Assembly (NCBI RefSeq): GCF_010015445.1
Contig: NC_053120.1
Coordinates: 14,494,597-14,558,596 of the forward strand
Reading direction: 5' to 3'
DNA: 64,000 nucleotides
Source of the DNA: Perca fluviatilis
Lineage: Eukaryota; Chordata; Actinopteri; Perciformes; Percidae
A program made the position numbers and the translations under genes. The notes beneath the pieces are model-generated. The model was not told the origin of the DNA and ran no database searches. It saw nothing but the letters and a program-made list of their open reading frames with translations. Positions within the stretch are counted from its first letter, which is position 1. The number at the start of each line of letters is the position of its first letter. This document shows, piece after piece, positions 22,151 through 34,260 of this stretch.

Positions 22151-24708
22151 TGGTCGAACACACAGCAAGCGCATGGCACTCACACTCATGTTCTCCACTT
22201 CACTCTAATCCCAAAGAATTTCTCCGACTTTGTTGACCCAATAATAACAGGGAGGGCCTGTTGTTGTAGAGTCAAAAGGTTATATGATACGCCACCGGCT
22301 CCTTTTCACACCTGCTGCACACACTCACAGGTCTGTGTGAAGGATGCCAGAAATCCTGGTGAACTGCTGCATCCTGGGTGGTACTGGTTGTGTTTTTGCA
22401 TCCACATTTTAAAATAGTATTGTCTGCCCATAAAGTTGGTGGAATGGCGAGATAAGTTGCAACCAACCCAGTGTGTATGTCCACACTGGATGATTCTGCA
22501 TTTCACGATTTACTTCCAATGCCAATGTTCAGAGCCACCGTAGGAAGTATAGTTGTGTACCCAGTGAGGTGGAAAGTGTGTGGAGGTCAGGGTGGTGGGT
22601 GGTTGTAGCACGCCCAACCTTCATGCAGGAAAGGAGAGTTCACAGACCTGCCATTAACAATTGTGTTTTCATTAACTGTAACCACAATGTTTCCCCAACC
22701 CTAACCAACAGTGTTTTAACTTTCTAATCAAACCTTAACCATGCCGTAGTTGCCTTCCAGTGTGGCCATTTGGAACAACTATACAGGTCTGAACACATCA
22801 TACAAAACAGCTATTTTCCAGCCTAATCCTGCCCTCACAGTAATATACTACTATTCCGAAGTGCACGCAAGTTGTAGGGAGGTGTTCGTGATGGATGATA
22901 GGCGTACAAAGTGCAGGACTTTGACAGTGGCGACTGGGGTTCTCATCCTGATTTCTACAACCACAAAAAAAATGTCATTATGCTTTAGTTGCTACGGGTA
23001 GGTATAGTAGGAAAAGCAATGGAATATATTGTCAGTGAACATGCTACTTAACATTTTGCACCTTGCTACATATGTTAGTTAAAGTTTCCTAATTATAAAT
23101 ATAAATATACATTTTCTTCTAAACGTATTTGCTGGTCCAGATTAGGAGTATGTAAATGTAGTTTTTAAAAGACAGGTTTGCTGTTTTATTACTTTTAGTA
23201 CTCTTGTTGAGTAAACTGATCTTCATATGCAAAATCGGCAGATTGCCCCTTTAAGATAGACTGTAAACCATTCATGGCACAAAGAAAGGTATTGTTACAT
23301 GCACATACTACTCCTGTTTTATTAACTATAATTTGATGTGTAACTCATCTATCATCTTGGCAGTTGGCAATGCTCTTTTGGAATTTCAGCATTGTCATGT
23401 GAAGGGAGGACAAAATAAACAATCAGGGCCTGCAACCAAGTTTCCAATAACAGCCTCCAAACGCAGGCGAAAAAGAAAACCCACAGAGGAGGTATTCACT
23501 TCTAGGCATGCCTGGTTAAAAGAACCTCTGTGTACCAAAAAGTGTTTGCTCATCACATGGTTTTACAGGAATTCCCCCAGCATGACAAAACATTTTGTCC
23601 TTGCGTTCTTCAAAGGAGTGTTTTGTCTCAGAAGATGTATGAATGTCAAAGAGGCAAAGAGGTAAAAGTTTATAACAAGGCTCGCAGGAAGTGGAAGGAT
23701 TTCTCTTACGCAATTGTTTGTCAGTGACGTTAATTGAGCCTTTTTAAATGTGAGCATAAGGTAACTTAAACCCACATCCGTCACAGCCAGACTCATTGTG
23801 CATGGATAGGTCTTTTGTTTGGTTAAGAGGTTATCGGGGCCAAGTTAAGCTGCTGTAAGTTGAATTAGTGCTGTCCTTTAAGCCTCTGTGTATGTGCATT
23901 AGCAGGGGTCGGACCATGTGGGATAGTGTTTGATATTTACTCATAAACCCTCAAGATTTGGATATGTAAAGATTTAGTCGTACACTATGTTTAAATAGTA
24001 CAACTTTACTATATCTTAAGTCTAACTGTCATCTGTTGTTTTTTTTAAAGCTCTGTCAAGTTATAGTAAATGAGAAATTATTTTCTGGGAAGAGGAATAT
24101 AAGGATAATAAAATGTACAGTCTTCTTTTACAGGGACACTCAACCAAAGAAACATGTTGCATTTATTTTGTAGACATCCTCTATACCAGTTTGTTAGATG
24201 TCAACGTCACTGTGAGTTGCGACAGATTAAAATTAAATGGTATATGCGCTGCTACTTTATCGCAAAATACATTTTAATCTAATATAAAATGCAATTTGGT
24301 GACATTTTCATTTCTGTTGAATCTAAAAGTGTAGCAAACTAAGTGGACTTATCTCATGACAGATTACAACATAAAAAAACATAACCAAATCAAACCTGGA
24401 TCAGTTCAAATGTAGAGAGGAAACTCCTTTAGGGTTAAAAATACACTGACTAATTTAAAACAAACTCATTAATAGTAAAGCATATACAAAAATAACCTTG
24501 ACTGAAATAGAATATGTACGTACGCTCTGTATTTTTTAAATGCTGAAGATTTTTCATAACCACATATTTTCTGAATAATTAATAAGACAAATGATTGCAA
24601 ATGATAATTGTGACTATGTCTAATAGCAAAATAATTTGGTATTATCAGTCATAATAAAGCAGATCACAGTGATAAGTGCAGTGTGGATCAAGGAGGTTGG
24701 ACCTTTGA

Positions 24709-24794
24709 CCTTTCCTACGTTTTTATTGCCTGGATTCTGTACAGCGTTGGTCCTTTCCTACGTTTTTATCGCCTGGATTCTGTACAGCGTTGGT
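24709..24794. repeat. Two tandem copies of a 43-bp unit
   Basis: The unit CCTTTCCTACGTTTTTAT(T/C)GCCTGGATTCTGTACAGCGTTGGT occurs at 24709-24751 and 24752-24794, with essentially one difference (T versus C). This indicates a recent local duplication. Confidence 0.9.
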
Positions 24795-25170
24795 GTGTGA
24801 GATTGAAACCGGTGTGTCCATGTTTGCAGCTATTACAGTGCATTCATGTATGTTTGAGTGTGCATATATGCACATATAGTGGTTATAGAAGTGTCACTGT
24901 GCTTTGAAATGTGTATTTTGTATGTCTGAGGCGGAGCGTGCACATGCCTTTGTGCACAAGTACATATGCTCTGTATATCTGAAAGTTGGTGTGTGCGTGT
25001 GTGTGTTTGTGTGTGTGTTTTTTTTCTCTTTGAACTGCAGGTCAGGAATGCAGCTGCTCTCAGCGTGAAGTCGAGTGTGGCAGAGTCTGTGCATTCTCAA
25101 CACAGTAAGGAGGCCAGAGCCACCAGAGTGAAGCAGACAAACCTTTAGTTCACTCACCTGAACACTGAAC

Positions 25171-25173
<3 letters not shown>

Positions 25174-25260
<87 letters not shown>
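25174..25260. repeat. CA microsatellite
   Basis: Uninterrupted (CA)n of about 87 bp. Confidence 0.95.
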
Positions 25261-25262
<2 letters not shown>

Positions 25263-25731
25263 CACAGGGATATGACAACACACCTCCAATGTAATCCTTT
25301 TATATCTCCCCAGTTTATTTAAAAATAATTAAATAGAAAAAACATTTATACATAATATTTCCTTGTGCTTTATTTTACACTAAATATTTATTCAAGCATG
25401 GCTGCAAATCTGCATCAAATGAACATACAGTATTTACAATAGATGACACTGAAATATTGGCTTGCTATCGACTGTTGTTGTTCCATCAGTGTATTGGCAT
25501 TGGCACTATGTGATATTTATTATAACATTTAAAATATGAGTGGTTAAATTGCTAAACAGCTGTGTTTATATAATTTAGTTTGTCTCTCGTCATCTGGCTG
25601 GATGGACTGGTTCACTGATAGCATGGACATTGTTTTACGTGAGCTTGTGTGTGGGCAGTTTATCATATGTTTTACACACTTTGGCCTCAAATTTTTTCTC
25701 CCATTGGCTGAGTTAAAGTTTGAACACGCAT

Positions 25732-25732
<1 letters not shown>

Positions 25733-25803
<71 letters not shown>

Positions 25804-25816
25804 ACACACACACACA
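25733..25816. repeat. CA microsatellite
   Basis: (CA)n with one GA interruption near 25800. Confidence 0.95.
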
Positions 25817-26028
25817 AATGGTGGTCTAATTATTGGTCTGGAAGTGTGTTAACTGCATTAGTTAAGGTGCAGAGGAATTTGAAAACTGGGGTTAAACTTT
25901 AACTCTGAGGAGTAACTCTGGGTGAACAACAGCACATGATTCCCTGCTCCTTCCTCATTAGCCCCTACTGCCCTTTGGCCTAGAGGCCAGAGGGAAAATC
26001 ACCCCCCCTCTCTCTCTCTTTCTTTTTA

Positions 26029-26072
<44 letters not shown>

Positions 26073-26744
26073 TCCATTCTCACAACACTCTCACTATCCT
26101 CGGGCCTTTGACCTCAAGTGAATGACAGAGCAATATAAAATACACAGGGCAGTGGAACCTGCCAAAGAAAAACATCTGCTGGGGTGACTCCAGACCAACA
26201 CACGGCGTCCAATCAATATTTGCCCTCCTCCCCGCCCAGGACCTACCCAGAATGGTGGGAAACTTCACATTTGGTGCGTGTTGTCATTCAAATCAGTTAT
26301 CTTGTGTTCGCTGTGAACAAGGTATGAACCCATTGTTTGCAGAGGAGTCGATAGACGTGTTTACTGTAACAGCAGTGGAGCTTTTTTCATCCATGTGTCT
26401 GCTGTAAAGATAAGATACCTTATAAAATGAGTTTAAACCAAATTGCTCTGGCTCAACCAAATTAACTCTGTTCTTAACAATATTCCTGTTTAAATTCCAA
26501 TAACTTTAAAGTTACATTAAGCATTTTGCACACTTTATGGAAATACCACTTATGTTGTATGTACCCATTTTTTCCAGATTACATAAAATATTTCTCACTT
26601 TGGGGAATAATTTTACATTTTGGTAAATAGGCCTACCTATAGTTAGTAGTTAATAGTTATTTAAATGCTGAGATAAGAAGATTGAAATCACTCTTATGTT
26701 TGTGTGCTAATAAGTCTGTGGAGCTAGAGAAAGGGGGCAAGTAG

Positions 26745-26748
<4 letters not shown>

Positions 26749-26812
<64 letters not shown>
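26749..26812. repeat. GT microsatellite
   Basis: (GT)n of about 64 bp inside a degraded copy of the element family also seen at 10024-10519. Confidence 0.93.
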
Positions 26813-26813
<1 letters not shown>

Positions 26814-27016
26814 ATGCATGTTTATTAAATGTAAAAAGGAAAACATGTCATGTTTCCTTTTCATTTGTGGTTGTGAATGGAGTAAACAAATAAGATATAA
26901 CATGATAGTAAGCAGGTAGGCCTGTTTTTGAACTTTGGGCAACACTAAAGCTAGCTAGCTATTTCCCCCTTTTTCCTGTTTGTATGCTAAGCTAACCTTA
27001 ACATGCAAAAGGGTTA

Positions 27017-27482
27017 GCCTACATGTAGTCTATATCCACGACGTTCCACTTCTGGGATTGCTCCATTGCTGCCAGAAATTCCAACGGATTTCCCTCTTTT
27101 CGCCCGGATGTCCAGTACCTTCCGCTTTCTTTGTGTTGGAATTTTAAACTCCGGTTGATTTATGAGGACTATGGTTAGCTGCTCCTCAGATCTGCAGGGT
27201 AAATCCAGACAGCTAGCTAGACTATCTGTTGAATGTGAGTTTTCTGTTGCACAACTAAAACAACTTTTTAACGTAGGTCTACACATGTTCCACCAAAACA
27301 AGTTCCTTCCCGAGGCTATTTTGCAGCGACACCGGGCCTGCTGCCGGTGCTTAGCGCTGCCCAAGACGATTGTGATTGGTTTAAAGAAATGCCAATAAAC
27401 CAGAGCATGTTTTTCTCCCATCCCGGAATGCTGTGTGGACTAGCCAGACCCTCCTCCGCATCGCTTTGGAGGAGGGTCTGAC
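27017..27482 (-). mobile_element. Common teleost non-autonomous element with hairpin end
   Basis: I recognise this as a repeat frequent in fish genomes; its class is not certain. It reads from a terminal hairpin (CAGACCCTCCTCC and GGAGGAGGGTCTG, 27447-27481) through AATGCTGTGTGGACTAGCC to TATATCCACGACGTTCCACT (reverse side near 27030). It has no coding potential. Confidence 0.6.
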
Positions 27483-30400
27483 CCATTGTAAATATACAAA
27501 TAGTGCAGCTTTAATTGTTACCAGTGTTTTAGTTGCCTCCTACAGTAAGTAAAAGTAATGAACCATCACCAGGCTGCACATCCTTGTTTACTGTCTCACT
27601 GAATATTCAGCAGACTCAGCAGTTGCAAATACTGACCTTCTACCAACTGTGGTACTATTGTTTCAACTTATCAAATAAAGTTTTGAATATTCAAATGCAG
27701 AGTTTTTTATGTCTGGCTTTGAGATCATGTGTATCATTATACATAATTATCACAGTTTGCATGGAACACAAATGTCAAAATTGCTTTATGCTCCATGTTT
27801 TCCTCATCATGAACAAAACAAAAGCATTCCAAAATTCATAGTTTTTAGTATATTCAACATGACATGGTGAATTTTAGCTTGATTTCAAAATAAAACTGAT
27901 GGATTGAACTGTGATTGTGCAGCCAATAGAAGTTTGTAATGTTAAAGAGGCTGATGTGTACCAACTAGCATTACTTAAAAACTATTTAGCTAAATGTTTT
28001 CCTTCAGATGTAAAAGGATTAACATTGACCGTAGTGTCAATATGTTGTCAACGCAAAACCCATTTGAAAGATGAACTTGCTGCGCTTTTAACCATCCAAG
28101 AAGCCTGATATTTTCAGACCGGGCATTAACTTAACACTCTGTGTAGCCACAACAATTTGATCGTGTTCCCAATCACCAAGTTCAATCTCTTGTAAATCTG
28201 AGTCCAATCTGTTGCTCCCTGTTTGTGGCCTCTGCTTTCGGGAGACATTGCCTAGAGGTCAACTGAGGGGTTTAGGATGACAGAAAATTTACCTAATCAG
28301 CTCATTGAAGACGACTCAAATGCTTTAACAGGATTAGGACGAGGCCACTCCCCCTGCCATCTTTCCCCTCTAAACACCTTATTCCTGTAATCTACCTCTC
28401 ACGAGGTGACGAGCTAACTGACCTCTTTAGATCATCTGCTCTGTTGTTGGCCTCAACACTGATCTGTGGTGTGTTCAGCCTCCTACAATGGCTTTATTAT
28501 ATAAAGTACATCACAAAACATGTTAAACTCCATCCAGGTGTGAATTCATCAAGTTCAGTACAGCAAACAAATATTTTTGCATGTTTCAGTTAATTTATTC
28601 AGATTAACTTTACATTAGGAAATTAATGTGAGGCTTTTCCACTGTACACCTTATGTAGATTTTATACAGGCTATTGTCCACCCCATTTATATAAAATATG
28701 GTAGACTAAATAATAGAATCACCTTTCAGCACCACAATCCACATTTTCCAGTAGTGATCATACAGCTGAATCAACACCTCTCTAAAAACAACAAAACAAA
28801 ACTGAACTTGATGAAGGCAGACTATATTGCAGGGCTGTTGTATTAAACTATTTTAGGTGTACCTAATACTAAGATAACTGAATGTATTTGATATTGTCAA
28901 TCCATCACAGTGAACATCATGCCCTCAATCTGCACCTGTGCATAACCATATATACGATAAGAACACAACTTGTGTAAAAAAATATATATAAATAAAAAAT
29001 GGATTGCCTATCTGAAGTAAGTGTTAAGTCTCTGTAAGGTTATTTACACTGCAATCAATGGAAAGGAAAAGACAACCAGTGGCTGCATGTAAGATAAAAA
29101 CAAAAAAAATATGAATTGTTCTAAAGAGTTAGGGGTGCCACTGTGGCCTTGAAATCAAACCAAAAGCATAAGCAATCTAAAAAGTTTATATTGAGAAGTA
29201 TCCTTTATTGACAACCTGTCAAGTGTGGCTGGGTCCTGAAAAATTCATTTTAGGTTAGGTTTTTGTATTTTTTTTAAGACAGTTTAATTCTACAAAGTGC
29301 AAAAAAGATCAGCACACTCAGAGGCAGTGAGGGAAGGATTTCAGTGATCTGACGACGCCCCTAATTACAGGTAAGCACTTGTGCACCTGTTGACAATAAG
29401 TTGACGACATGTTGGTCAAAAGTTAAAATGACACAATAATGAAATTTAATGACTATTTCACACCATAGAAGCCGAAATTACTAAATTTTGAGATTGAAAC
29501 CTAAACAAACAATCCAACTGATTTGGGTGGTTAAACTAATTTTTTTTTTTTACTTTTTGGAGTTTTAGTTATGCACAACTTATTTGTTTTTTTTCCTTCT
29601 TATTTTGGTGGTCATTTGGTGTTTTGTTGATGGTGGTGGAGAGCGCTGTCTAACATGCCAGTCCAAAATCTGTTATGCTATGTAAAAGGTCCATCTCATA
29701 TAGGATCACATGAACCACAATAATACCACATATACTGTAGTTGACTATCATGTTCCAAAGAAAAGCAAATTATTGCTGCATACCACATGTTATACAGGGT
29801 TCCTGAACCAAAGAACATAAAGTAAAGCATGTTTTACACAGAAACACCACTGGATAGAAAAGCAATAAAAACCACAACAAAAAAACACGTTTTTCTTAAT
29901 GACCAGGCACTGTCTAGATACCCTATTAATGAATATCTGGACTAATAAAGTGTTTTATAATTTGCATCCCTATTCGTTGTACAGCTCCTCTTCCTGAGAT
30001 CCATGGGGGGAAAAATACTATAACATTTTTATTTGAATATGTTAATAAAAGTAAGTCATATTACATACATCTACATGTACATATGCATTCATAATACATG
30101 TGCATATAAAACAGGTATAAAATAAGATAAAACAAGGCACAGTACTGGTTTGTTATAATCAGCAGTACTGCAACATATATACTGCAATCGAATGTATGAA
30201 TCAGTCAGAATTGACTTAAATCTATCTATGACCCTCAAGGAATCGCACTGTATTTTAAAAATTCTGATAAATATGGTGAACAACCTGTAAGATTATTTTT
30301 TCTTTAAAGCATTAGTTCTGGCTTTTGTTACAGTTTTTATCCCTAATGAAAATAGTATTTTTGTATTGTTTTACTGTTTCTAACAAAACACATATTTTTT

Positions 30401-30897
30401 AGTTTTACTAAATGAAGGACACAATAAAACAAAGCCTTCCTGGAGTTAAGTGTGCCAAGTGCTCATTGAATCAATCCAATTAACCAGAATGAATTTCAGC
30501 CATCAAACAACTTTTTTAACCTCTAAATTATCTAAGTGGGTGAAGGCACAAAGTGGATATGATCGGCCAGTTGATTGAGGTCAAATCTCTTCCGTGCTTC
30601 TAGATGCCAATTGTACCCCCATCCGCCTGTACTCTCCATGGGCTGACTGGTGTCAGAAAGCTCAGGAGAGACGTATCAGGTCAGCGTGGCACAGAGCAGA
30701 GAATAGAGAGATATGAGCGGGGATATGGAGTGGTTGTGACAGGTGAGCTAATGGCTTGAGAAAGAGGGCGCCGGGATGCAGGCGCAAGCTGTGATCTCTT
30801 TATACAGCTTACAGAGGGACAACTTATTAAAATAAAGAACGGATGCAGAGCGTAAATAAGTTGACCTAAAACCCCTAGGTCACTGCCCTTCCCTTGG

Positions 30898-30898
<1 letters not shown>

Positions 30899-30958
<60 letters not shown>
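30899..30958. repeat. TG microsatellite
   Basis: Uninterrupted (TG)n of about 60 bp. Confidence 0.93.
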
Positions 30959-30959
<1 letters not shown>

Positions 30960-31118
30960 TTGCGTCCACCCCCCACACTGATTGACAGCTTCTGTCGTTG
31001 TCTAATAATGGTTTGAGTTTTTTTCCCAGGCACTGAAAAACTCCCCTATCCACAGGCTCGAACGATGGCAGTTACATGTGGGGGTTTCAAAATGTGTCCA
31101 GAGATGTGGAGCTTAAAT

Positions 31119-31122
<4 letters not shown>

Positions 31123-31172
<50 letters not shown>
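31123..31172. repeat. AT microsatellite
   Basis: (AT)n of about 50 bp. Confidence 0.93.
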
Positions 31173-31176
<4 letters not shown>

Positions 31177-33744
31177 ATTACTATATTTACCAGATGACAG
31201 TGTTATAGCCTCTATACCGTCCAAAAACTGACTATTTAAATACCAAAATCTGTGCGGTCTCATGTTCTTTGTTTTACTTTCTTATGTCACTTGTTCTTTA
31301 GTGCACTTTTGTAAAACTGTATTTCAATGCATATTTCATTACACACAATCATTTTATCGTAAGCGAGATTAGATTACACCTTTCATGCTTTCATGTTGGG
31401 TCAAGGTGAAAACAAGGTTCAATCCATTCAACATAGAAATGTTGAAGTATGTTTGAGTAACATTCTTTTCAAAGCAAAAATCTCAAGCGGTTTAATGAGT
31501 TCCAGTGAGAGAATGTATATCAATACTTAATCATACTTCAATACAGTATTCGACTATGTATAAGTATGATTTTCATGTACTTTACTTGAGTATTTCTATT
31601 TGGTTCTTTATATTTATTCTCCACATGATTGAGTAGGGAAATATTGTTCTTTTTACTCCATTACTCCACTTCTTTCTTTTTTAAATCATGAGAATGAGCA
31701 GTTATCAGACGGCAGTCCTGAGGCTGTAATACTGAGATAGATCCAGAGATACAATTGCTCAAGTACTGTACTTAAGTACAATTTTGAGTTACTTGTACTT
31801 TAATTATGCTATGCTACTTTGTACTTCTACTTTACTCCATTTATTTGACATCTATACATGTAGTTAGTTAATAGTTGTGTTGCTTATTAGGGTTTTACAT
31901 ACAATGAGCTTATAAAATACAATGCACTGGTATGAATTAAACTACATAACAATATATAAAGTGGTCAAAATAAGCTCCGGCATGAATTAACAATCTTATA
32001 CTCTAGTATATAATAATGAATCACTAACCAGGGCCATTTCTCTGGAGAACAAGTACTTTTACTGTGATCATTTAAGTACATTTAGCTGTTAATACTATTG
32101 TAATTTTACTTAAGTAAGATTTTGAATGCAGGACTTGAAGTATTTTCACATTGTGGCATTGGTACTTTTTTTGAGCCATGTTTGATTAAAAAATACACTT
32201 TCTTTTCTCTCCAGGGGACATTTTGGCATTATGTGGGCTCTTTGATACAAGAGTCACCCAGAGGTTATAGCAATCATGTCGTCTAAAAAAACCTTTGATA
32301 AACTTAGAAGCTTAACATAGATCTAAGAGCGAGTGGACACAAAATGGAATGATAATTGTCTCATCTGCTCTAATGGCAGCTATTACAACAATAGCGATGG
32401 TGACCTGGAGGGATGGGGGAACGGCGAGGACGGGCCCTCTTTGATAACCTCTGCTCGGGAAAGGGCAAGCTCTGGCAAGAGTCACGGCGTCAGGGGCTCG
32501 CCACCTCGTCTGCCACTCTGAATCCTCCATTCACAGGCTAACACAACAGCCAGGCATCACTGTGACCCTGTGGGTGTGACACTCAACCTTTGCCTTAACC
32601 TCCTGACCGATGGTCACAGCTGCAGCTGACTGGCTCGGGGAGGTCAGGGCAGGGGGGGTCGGCTGGAGATGATTGAGAGGTGAGTGTGGAGAGAAGATGG
32701 AGAGAGAGGAAATGGAGGGTAAAGAGAGAGAAATGGAGATTTGAGTAAGAGGTAAAGACCGAAGGATGGGTATGAAGGGATGGTAGGAGGAAGCTGGGTT
32801 TTTAAAGGATCGGGATTACATTTTTATTGGGTTTTCAAATCTTGGAACATTATGTAACAGTATAGCACAAAAACATCATAATACAGAACAAAGAGTACAA
32901 CTTACACATATATACAAAAGATATATATACATTCTTATTTCCAATGATTACATATTTAAACCGTTAATTGATAATACATTATTTTAAATAAAAATATTGT
33001 TGCATGTAAATTATCCACTTTTACCCAATTTGTGTCTCTGCTAAAGGCTAACGGCTCAATGCTACATTAGCTTCTACTAGCATAACACACCCTAATGTCT
33101 GACCAAGCTGTTAACGGTCGATTTGCATTGTGGGTAATGTCGCAACAGGTTTTGACAAGGAAGAAGAATGCGTGGATAAAGATGAAAAAGATCATATCTT
33201 TATATGGTTATGCTGCATTCATTTTAATCCTTTTTTAAACTGTTCCTCTTGAGTTCGTAGAGTGCTCTTTAAACTCTCCAAAAAAAATTATACTAATAAT
33301 ATCTTTTTTCTTTTTTTTCAAAAGGATCCGCTTTACAGCAATTTCTTGTCATAGATCGTCATAGCTGGCTACAAATAAACCATTGTAGAGAAGTGGAAAT
33401 ACGGAAAAGCAGAGAGAGCAAGATGGGGAGCACTATGAAAGTGCTAAGAAGACAAATGGGCTGGCCGTACATTTTGTGTACACATCAGCTATTGTCCTGG
33501 CCCCCATCCCCCTTCTCTGAGCTTTGTGACAAGTGCAAGGCAGGCCGGGAGTGGCTTTATAGAGTCGGCTTGTACGGACGGGAAAAAAGACATGTGTGCT
33601 TTCGAGGTCAGTCCCGAGATCCTCAGAGGGTTCGGTCCTTGAACCTGCCTCTCACATTCATGACAGCTGTTTCTCAGACATGAGGAATGTGTCTTGTGAC
33701 GTGTGAGTCCTGTTAGAAAAGTTAGGCTTTGGATTTCTGTTCAG

Positions 33745-33750
33745 TTTATT
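33745..33750 (-). terminator. Candidate ushbp1 poly(A) signal
   Basis: TTTATT on the plus strand, which is AATAAA on the transcript strand, about 510 bp after the ushbp1 stop codon. Supported by motif and position only. Confidence 0.35.
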
Positions 33751-33937
33751 GGTGACTCTCAGAAGGGTTGAAAAGGCAGAGCTGACAATGTTTTCCATGT
33801 TAAACTACTTCCCTACTCTATATTTACCTCTCTACAGCCAATGGATGACAGACTGCTGTAGATATCAGTGATGGGTTGACAATGTTCTTAGTTTAGTATT
33901 TTAACATACTAATATTTGCTAACCAGCACTATATGAA

Positions 33938-34110
33938 AATTAAAGGGATCACCAATGTTCATCCTGAATAGGACATCAATGTGTGCACCAAAATTCATGG
34001 CAAGCCATCTAATAGTTGTTGGGACATTTCGCCATTCAACAGTTAATAAGATATTTAAGTCTCAACCAAAGTGGTGGGCCAACATTGCTAATCATATAGC
34101 CAAGCTGCTA
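33938..34110 (+). repeat. Interspersed repeat, family A
   Basis: AAATTCATGGCAAGCCATCT, AATAGTTGTTGGGACATTTC and AACCAAAGTGGTGGGCC match the order of words in a second copy at about 61755-61945 (GGCAATCCATATAATATTGT, TGAGAAATTTCAGTCTGG, ACCAAAGTGGTGGACCG). Class unknown. Confidence 0.6.
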
Positions 34111-34260
34111 GCATGGCTAAAAGAGTCTGCAGTGGTGAGGCTTCTATCTGAATGGCGTACAACATATGAGGGACTTGGATTTAGCAGGGCTGTCCATTGT
34201 AGTTTATGTGGATAAACTTGACACTTATGAGGCTGATTCTCTGACTGAAGAGTCACAGGA

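Larger units (their letters stand above)
22150..33740. other. Gene-free 5' flank of nr2f6 and downstream flank of ushbp1
   Basis: I find no exon that joins into a gene. Recognisable content is a duplicated 43-bp unit (24709-24794), CA/GT tracts (25174-25260, 25733-25816, 26749-26812, 30899-30958), a CT tract (26001-26070), a degraded GCTAAGCTAACC-type element (26575-27000), a teleost repeat with a hairpin end (27017-27482), an AT tract (31123-31172) and AAGTACT-type repeats (31545-32150). Stretches without obvious repeats, such as 28180-28480, 30470-30890, 32210-32660 and 33390-33720, are where regulatory elements could lie. Confidence 0.5.

Noticed and set aside
23333..23665. Open frame of 110 codons with KRRRKRKP motif
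   Set aside because: No recognisable domain, no splice-linked partners, and AT-rich surroundings; an open frame of this length is expected by chance in about 12 kb of non-coding DNA.
24894..25829. Open frames of Cys-Val or Thr-His repeats
   Set aside because: They are (CA)n/(GT)n tracts read as codons.
32312..32530. Overlapping open frames on both strands
   Set aside because: No homology recognised and no exon structure; at best this is non-coding conserved sequence.
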